Of a stretch of DNA of 64,000 bases, positions 59,237-64,000 are shown piece after piece. The position numbers and the translations under genes were made by a program. The notes beneath the pieces are model-generated. The model did no database searches, was not told the origin of the DNA, and worked only from the letters and a program-made list of their open reading frames with translations. Numbering within the stretch: the stretch's first letter is position 1; each line of letters begins with the position of its first letter. Origin of the DNA: SIG603 sp964370775 (lineage in GTDB: Bacteria > Bacillota > Clostridia > Oscillospirales > Acutalibacteraceae). The DNA is taken from assembly GCA_964370775.1 (NCBI GenBank), contig CAYJKT010000001.1, forward strand, positions 124,001 to 188,000, written 5' to 3'.

Positions 59237-62200
59237 TGCTATTAAAATCCATAGATATACAAGGGTTTAAAACCTTTCCCGATAAAACTACATTATCATT
59301 TAATGAGAATATGGTTGCAGTTGTGGGACCAAACGGTAGCGGAAAAAGTAACGTAAGTGATGCTATTCGTTGGGTTCTTGGTGAGCAATCAACAAGGGTT
59401 CTGCGTTGTTCCAAAATGGAAGATGTCATTTTCAAAGGTACAACAAGCAGAAAAGCATTAGGATATGCTGAAGTTACATTAAACATTGATAATAGAGACA
59501 GAACGCTGAATTTTGACAGCGACACTTTGTCGATTGCAAGAAAATATTATAGGTCTGGCGAAAGTGAATATCTTATAAATAAAGCGAATGTTAGACTAAA
59601 AGACATCAACGAGCTTTTCATGGATACAGGTCTTGGTAGAGACGGATATTCTATAATTGGTCAAGGTAAAATTGACGCAATCGTAGCTGCAAAAAGTGAC
59701 GAAAGACGAGAGATTTTTGAGGAAGCCTCTGGTATATCTAGGTTTAGATATAGAAAAGAGGAGTCCGAAAGACGACTAAACAAAACAGAAGAAAACCTAG
59801 TTAGGCTACGTGATATTTTGCAAGAACTTGAATTGAGAGTAGAGCCACTTAGAGTGCAGTCCGAAAAAGCTAGCCAGTTTATAGAACTTGACAAAGAGAA
59901 AAAAGGACTGGAGATTGGCATTTGGGTTGAGACTATTAAAAAGTCTGAAAAAGTGCTAAAAGAGTATAAAGAGAAAAACGACATCGCACTTGCACAGCAC
60001 AACAGTTTGCTAGATAAAATTGATGATATTAACAATAAAACTGAGTTAAACAGGCTAAAGATTGCAGAAACCAATGCGAAAATCGACGAAGTTCGCAATT
60101 ATACATCTACAATAGACGAAGATATTATTAAAACTGAGGGTGAGTTATCTGTTTTTGATAATGACACTCGCCACCATAACAACAATATAAAACGTGTTGA
60201 AAACGAGATTGAAAGCTACAGACAAACAGCTAAAAATCTAGATGAAGAAATCGGTAAAACAAGAGCTTTTTTAATAGAAAAAGAAGAGCTACTTGCAAGA
60301 CACAACAAAGAGTACTTGAGTGTGTCTGACACACTTGAGAGCATGAGAAAAAGCTCTGACGGAATTGTAAGTGAAATCGATAAGATAAGCGCAAAAATAT
60401 CCGAAAATATATCGATTATATCAGAGCAAAAAATAAAATATTCTTCATTTAGTTCATCTATTACAGAGCTTGAAAACAGAGAAGAAAACACTGCAAATGA
60501 ATTATTGCAGAGCGAAAAGGTAATAGAAGATTTATCCAAAGAACAAGAAGAACTTAGTAAAGCAGTGTCCTTAATTACGGACAAGGTAACAGCTAGTGAA
60601 AACACTTTAAAAGGATATGCAATAAGAATTGAAAGCAGAACGAAAAAAGTAGAAGAAAAAAAAGCAGAGCTTGACAAAACAATTCTAGATACTAGAGAGG
60701 AAGAACGCAGAGTTAAGCTATTGCAAGACTTAGAACGTAATTTCGAGGGATTTGCATACAGTGTAAAAATCATAATGCAAGAATTTTCCAGAGGAACTAT
60801 TGCTGGTATTCATGGTCCTGTGTCAAGAATAATTCGAACTGAGGATAGATATTCAGTTGCTATAGAAACTGCTTTAGGAGCTGCTATGCAAAACATAGTG
60901 GTGTCCACAGATAGGGACGCTAAGATTGCTATTAACCTGTTGAAAAGACGTGACGGTGGCAGAGCTACATTTTTACCAATTTCCACAATTAAAGGCAACA
61001 TTGCAGACGTTAGAAATGTTAGAGATATAGACGGATTTGTAGGCATTGCAGTTGATTTAGTAAGCTGTGACGAGCAGTATAATGGTATTAGAAATTCATT
61101 GCTTGGCAGAACGATTATTGCAGAAGATTTGGACTGTGCTGTAATTATTGCAAAAAGATGTGAACACAGGTACAGAGTGGTTAGCTTGGACGGTCAAGTT
61201 GTAAACGCTGGTGGTTCGCTAACTGGTGGTTCGCTTAACAAAAACACTGGTCTTTTAAATAGAGCGGCTGAGATTGCTCGCATTAAAGAAAAGGCACAAG
61301 AACATAGAGCATTAGCAGAAAAGCTAAACATAGAGTACAGAGAGCTTACAAATGAGCTAACACAGGCACAGGCAGAAGTTGATAGCATTAAGATAGAAAT
61401 ATCTAACTTAAATGAAGATAAAATCAACATGAATGCTGAGTTAAACTCTGTTAACAGAGAGCTAGAAAATGAAAAATCTGTAAAAATTAGACTAGAAAAT
61501 GACATAAAATCTTCTGACAGTAGAAAAGCTGGGTTAATGGCTGAAATGCAAAGCATTAATGCTAAAATAACTGAACTTGAAACAGTGGAAAGCGAATTAA
61601 AAGAGCAAGCAGAGTCCCTAGGTACGGACAAGGAAGAAAGAGTTAAAAAGCTAGAAAATCTTGCTAATTCATTGCAAAATATTCGCTTTGAAATTCTAGG
61701 AGCGGAAAAAGATAAAGACAATTACTCAGCGATTATAAAGTCGCTTGAAGAAAGAAAAGCAGATAGCGAAGCTGTGTTTGCTCGATTGAATTCGGAAATT
61801 GAAGAGAGTAATAGGTTGATTGTTGATATTGCAAGCAAAATTCAAGCTTCTAACGAGAAAATTGTTAAGTTAAAAGATGATAAGGTGAATACACAAACGA
61901 AAATTCTTGACTTGCAAAACCATAGGGAAGAGCTAGAAAAAAGTTTTACCACATTTAGAAATGACGAAAAACAGTTGATGAATGACAAAGAAAACACTGG
62001 TAAAGAACTTGCAAGACTTGGTGAGCGTATTGATAATGTGCAAAAAGAATATGACGTTTTGACATCAAAATTGTGGGACGAATATGAGCTTACAGTTAAA
62101 GGTGCAAGCGAACAAGCTACACCGATTACTGATTATAATGAGTCTTTAAGAAAACTCACAGAAGTTAAAAGCAAAATACGCTCTCTAGGTTCTGTTAACC

Positions 62201-62808
62201 TTGCAGCGATAGAGGAATACAAAGAAGTTAACGAGAGATATACGTTTTTAAGCAGAGAAGTTGGAGATGTTGAGAAGTCTAAGGACGAATTAACAAAGCT
62301 GATTGCTGAACTCACTAAGAATATGAGGGAGCAATTTTCTGTTAGATTTGATGAAATTGCCAGGAACTTTACCACTATTTTCAAAGAACTTTTTGGTGGT
62401 GGTACTGCGAATTTATCGTTCACAGATAGTAGCGATATTTTAAATTCTGGAATAGAAATTAAAGTACACCCACCTGGAAAAATAGTGTCTCATATAGAGG
62501 CTTTATCTGGTGGTGAAAAAGCTTTAGTTGCAATTTCAATTTATTTTGCTATAATGAAAGTTAATCCTCCACCATTTTGTATGCTTGATGAGGTTGAGGC
62601 TGCACTTGATGATGTTAATGTTAGAAGATTTGCTGATTACTTACACAAAATGAACAGAAACACACAGTTCATATTAATTACACATAGAAGAGGTACGATG
62701 GAATCAGCTGACATGCTTTATGGTGTTACAATGCAAGATGACGGTATATCTAAGCTTCTTGCTTTAAAAAATAGCGAAATAGAAGAAAAATTAGGTAAAA
62801 TAGGATAG
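59236..62808 (+). CDS. smc: Chromosome segregation protein SMC
   Basis: A 1190-residue condensin ATPase. The N-terminal head has GFKTFPDKTTLSF and VVGPNGSGKSNVSDAI (Walker A); long coiled coils cover about 170-500 and 680-1010; the hinge lies near 510-670 with GGSLTGGSLNKNTGL; the C-terminal head has ALSGGEKALVAISIYFAI and FCMLDEVEAALDD. It organises and segregates the chromosome with ScpA and ScpB. The start GTG shares one base with the previous stop, with GGAGG upstream. Confidence 0.97.
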   Translation: MLLKSIDIQGFKTFPDKTTLSFNENMVAVVGPNGSGKSNVSDAIRWVLGEQSTRVLRCSKMEDVIFKGTTSRKALGYAEVTLNIDNRDRTLNFDSDTLSIARKYYRSGESEYLINKANVRLKDINELFMDTGLGRDGYSIIGQGKIDAIVAAKSDERREIFEEASGISRFRYRKEESERRLNKTEENLVRLRDILQELELRVEPLRVQSEKASQFIELDKEKKGLEIGIWVETIKKSEKVLKEYKEKNDIALAQHNSLLDKIDDINNKTELNRLKIAETNAKIDEVRNYTSTIDEDIIKTEGELSVFDNDTRHHNNNIKRVENEIESYRQTAKNLDEEIGKTRAFLIEKEELLARHNKEYLSVSDTLESMRKSSDGIVSEIDKISAKISENISIISEQKIKYSSFSSSITELENREENTANELLQSEKVIEDLSKEQEELSKAVSLITDKVTASENTLKGYAIRIESRTKKVEEKKAELDKTILDTREEERRVKLLQDLERNFEGFAYSVKIIMQEFSRGTIAGIHGPVSRIIRTEDRYSVAIETALGAAMQNIVVSTDRDAKIAINLLKRRDGGRATFLPISTIKGNIADVRNVRDIDGFVGIAVDLVSCDEQYNGIRNSLLGRTIIAEDLDCAVIIAKRCEHRYRVVSLDGQVVNAGGSLTGGSLNKNTGLLNRAAEIARIKEKAQEHRALAEKLNIEYRELTNELTQAQAEVDSIKIEISNLNEDKINMNAELNSVNRELENEKSVKIRLENDIKSSDSRKAGLMAEMQSINAKITELETVESELKEQAESLGTDKEERVKKLENLANSLQNIRFEILGAEKDKDNYSAIIKSLEERKADSEAVFARLNSEIEESNRLIVDIASKIQASNEKIVKLKDDKVNTQTKILDLQNHREELEKSFTTFRNDEKQLMNDKENTGKELARLGERIDNVQKEYDVLTSKLWDEYELTVKGASEQATPITDYNESLRKLTEVKSKIRSLGSVNLAAIEEYKEVNERYTFLSREVGDVEKSKDELTKLIAELTKNMREQFSVRFDEIARNFTTIFKELFGGGTANLSFTDSSDILNSGIEIKVHPPGKIVSHIEALSGGEKALVAISIYFAIMKVNPPPFCMLDEVEAALDDVNVRRFADYLHKMNRNTQFILITHRRGTMESADMLYGVTMQDDGISKLLALKNSEIEEKLGKIG

Positions 62809-62817
62809 GAGAGCATT

Positions 62818-63729
62818 ATGGGATTTTTTGATAAGATTAAAGAGGGTCTGAAAAAAACCAGAGATAATATTAGTAGCCAAATTAATATTATGCTTAACAC
62901 TTTTACAAAAATTGATGACGAACTTTTTGAGGAGCTTGAAGAGCTTCTTGTTATGGGAGACGTTGGAATTAAAACAGCAGAAGAAATTTGTGCGGTTTTA
63001 AGAAGACGTGTTAAAGAAAGAGGAATTACCGACCCTAATAAAATTATGGGGCTTTTGGAGGAACACGTGGCAGAGCTTATCGAGGGCGACCACGACCTTA
63101 ACTTAGACACTAAACCTACTGTTGTTTTGGTGATTGGTGTTAATGGAGTTGGCAAAACTACTGCAATAGGCAAGCTTGCAGCAAGGCTGAAATCAGAGGG
63201 TAAATCTGTTATTTTAGGTGCAGCAGATACATTTAGAGCTGCTGCTATCGACCAACTAGGTGTGTGGAGTGAGAGAGCTGGTGTGCCGATGATTAAACAC
63301 AATGAGGGCGCTGACCCTGCTGCTGTTGTATATGACACTATGGCTGCTGCTAAGGCTCGTAATTGTGATGTTGTAATCTGCGATACAGCTGGTAGACTGC
63401 ACAACAAAAAACATCTTATGGACGAGCTTGCGAAAATATCAAGGACTATAGATAAAGTTTTGCCTGATGCTACAAGAGAAGTTTTGCTTGTGCTGGACGC
63501 AACTACTGGGCAAAATGCAATTAATCAAGCAAAAGAGTTTATGGCTGCTGCTGGTATTACTGGTATAATCTTGACAAAACTAGACGGTACTGCAAAAGGT
63601 GGCGTTGTTATTGCAATTAGAAACGAGCTAGGATTACCTGTTAAATTTGTTGGGGTTGGAGAACAAATTGACGACTTGCAAGAATTTGATCCACAAGATT
63701 TTGCTAAAGCATTGTTTGTGCGTAATTAA
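62818..63729 (+). CDS. ftsY: Signal recognition particle receptor FtsY
   Basis: A 303-residue SRP GTPase without a long acidic A domain, as usual in Gram-positives. NG domain motifs are GVNGVGKTTAIGKLAAR (G1), DTFRAAAIDQL, CDTAGRLHNKKHLMDELAKI (G3), TKLDGTAKGG (G4) and KFVGVGEQIDDLQEFDP. TAGGAGAG precedes the ATG. smc-ftsY is a conserved pair. Confidence 0.97.
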   Translation: MGFFDKIKEGLKKTRDNISSQINIMLNTFTKIDDELFEELEELLVMGDVGIKTAEEICAVLRRRVKERGITDPNKIMGLLEEHVAELIEGDHDLNLDTKPTVVLVIGVNGVGKTTAIGKLAARLKSEGKSVILGAADTFRAAAIDQLGVWSERAGVPMIKHNEGADPAAVVYDTMAAAKARNCDVVICDTAGRLHNKKHLMDELAKISRTIDKVLPDATREVLLVLDATTGQNAINQAKEFMAAAGITGIILTKLDGTAKGGVVIAIRNELGLPVKFVGVGEQIDDLQEFDPQDFAKALFVRN

Positions 63730-63797
63730 ATAATAATTGCAAATTATATATATAATGACAGTATTTTGCATAAAATATTAATTTATTATGAAATCGC

Positions 63798-63826
63798 TTG
63801 ACTTTTTGTGTAAGAAAAGGTAGAAT
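63798..63826 (+). promoter_or_regulatory. Promoter of the TPP-riboswitch transcript
   Basis: TTGACT (63798-63803), 17 bp, TAGAAT (63821-63826), about 33 bp before the riboswitch. Confidence 0.75.
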
Positions 63827-63858
63827 AAGCAAACAAACAGTACGAGAGTACTTATATT

Positions 63859-63948
63859 TGGGGTGCTGGCGAGAGCTGGCTGAGAGCGATAACATCGTAA
63901 CCCATGGGGAAACCCGAGACCTGATTCGGATAATGCCGACGTAGGAAT
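63859..63948 (+). ncRNA. TPP riboswitch (thi box)
   Basis: The thi-box signatures are in order: GGGGTGC (from 63860), GGCTGAGAGC, ACCC, GAGACCTGATTCGGATAATG and CCGACGTAGGAA. It binds thiamine pyrophosphate. The following terminator suggests transcriptional OFF control of a thiamine synthesis or uptake gene beyond the window. Confidence 0.95.
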
Positions 63949-63961
63949 TTTATTTTGTTAA

Positions 63962-64000
63962 AAAGCTATAGGTCTTTGTGCCTATAGCTTTATTTATTTT
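63962..64000 (+). terminator. Terminator of the TPP riboswitch
   Basis: AAAGCTATAGG and CCTATAGCTTT form the stem with an 8 nt loop, followed by TATTTATTTT up to the window end. It is the expression platform of the riboswitch. Confidence 0.88.

Noticed and set aside
60216..61721. Minus-strand frames of about 180 codons inside smc
   Set aside because: Shadow frames of the coiled-coil coding sequence, serine- and leucine-rich without motifs.
1..64000. CRISPR arrays, tRNA or rRNA genes, prophage or integrase genes
   Set aside because: No regularly spaced repeats, cloverleaf sequences, rRNA stretches or phage-type genes were recognised on either strand.

Overview
The window is AT-rich DNA from a low-GC Clostridia-type member of the Firmicutes. 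Evidence for this is PolC, the short HisG with a HisZ partner, the DarA-HolB-RicT-TrmN6-RsmI neighbourhood, strong AGGAGG ribosome sites, frequent GTG and TTG starts, and consensus sigma-A promoters with 17 bp spacers. A run of 10 N at 48691-48700 shows that this is a draft or metagenome assembly. No rRNA, tRNA or CRISPR array was recognised. The species cannot be fixed from the sequence alone.

Layout. 1-4.8 kb: the end of a MATE exporter, a self-contained acyltransferase cassette between 27 bp direct repeats, a Na+/H+ antiporter, a DUF2752 protein and a YwaF-like membrane protein. 4.9-15.5 kb: a long housekeeping run, pyrH-frr-uppS-cdsA-dxr-rseP-ispG-polC (nucleotide, translation, isoprenoid, lipid and replication functions). 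15.5-22.1 kb: a histidine operon hisZ-G-D-C-B-A/I-E with hisA and hisI fused and no hisH or hisF, ending in an unrecognised 147-residue gene. 22.1-23.8 kb: an accessory patch with a ribbon-helix-helix protein, a short cysteine-containing protein, a PH-like membrane protein and a MazEF pair with a palindromic operator. 23.9-29.7 kb: a heterodimeric ABC exporter, a hemolysin III family protein and an AGCS amino-acid symporter. 29.7-34.3 kb: darA-holB-ricT-trmN6-like-rsmI-GNAT. 34.3-36.7 kb: a Met-rich FtsX-type permease with its ATPase. 36.8-37.3 kb: a REP-associated Y1 transposase carrying two inverted REP palindromes inside its own gene, with related elements at 32.1 and 45.1 kb. 37.5-44.9 kb: a beta-galactoside locus of lacZ, an AraC regulator and a CUT1 sugar importer without its ATPase. 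45.1-47.3 kb: ilvB-ilvN on the minus strand. 47.5-49.7 kb: an OLD-like ATPase/TOPRIM protein holding the N gap, and a small membrane protein. 49.7-51.1 kb: an attenuated infC-rpmI-rplT operon. 51.2-63.7 kb: an rRNA methyltransferase, dprA, topA, trmFO, plsX, rnc, a radical SAM protein, smc and ftsY, tightly packed. 63.8-64 kb: a TPP riboswitch with a terminator, controlling a gene beyond the window.

The most unusual signals are: four genes whose best start is ATT or ATC (DUF2752, an AraC regulator, infC, a radical SAM protein); the acyltransferase cassette inserted at an overlapping stop/start junction with duplication of the junction; the HisA-HisI fusion; the REP transposase gene with its own REPs inside; hairpins covering or bridging ribosome sites (FtsX permease, topA); and a hairpin-rich leader with a possible six-codon peptide before darA. 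No clearly new multi-gene system was proven. The OLD-like protein with its adjacent membrane protein, and the REP/transposase set, are the best candidates.
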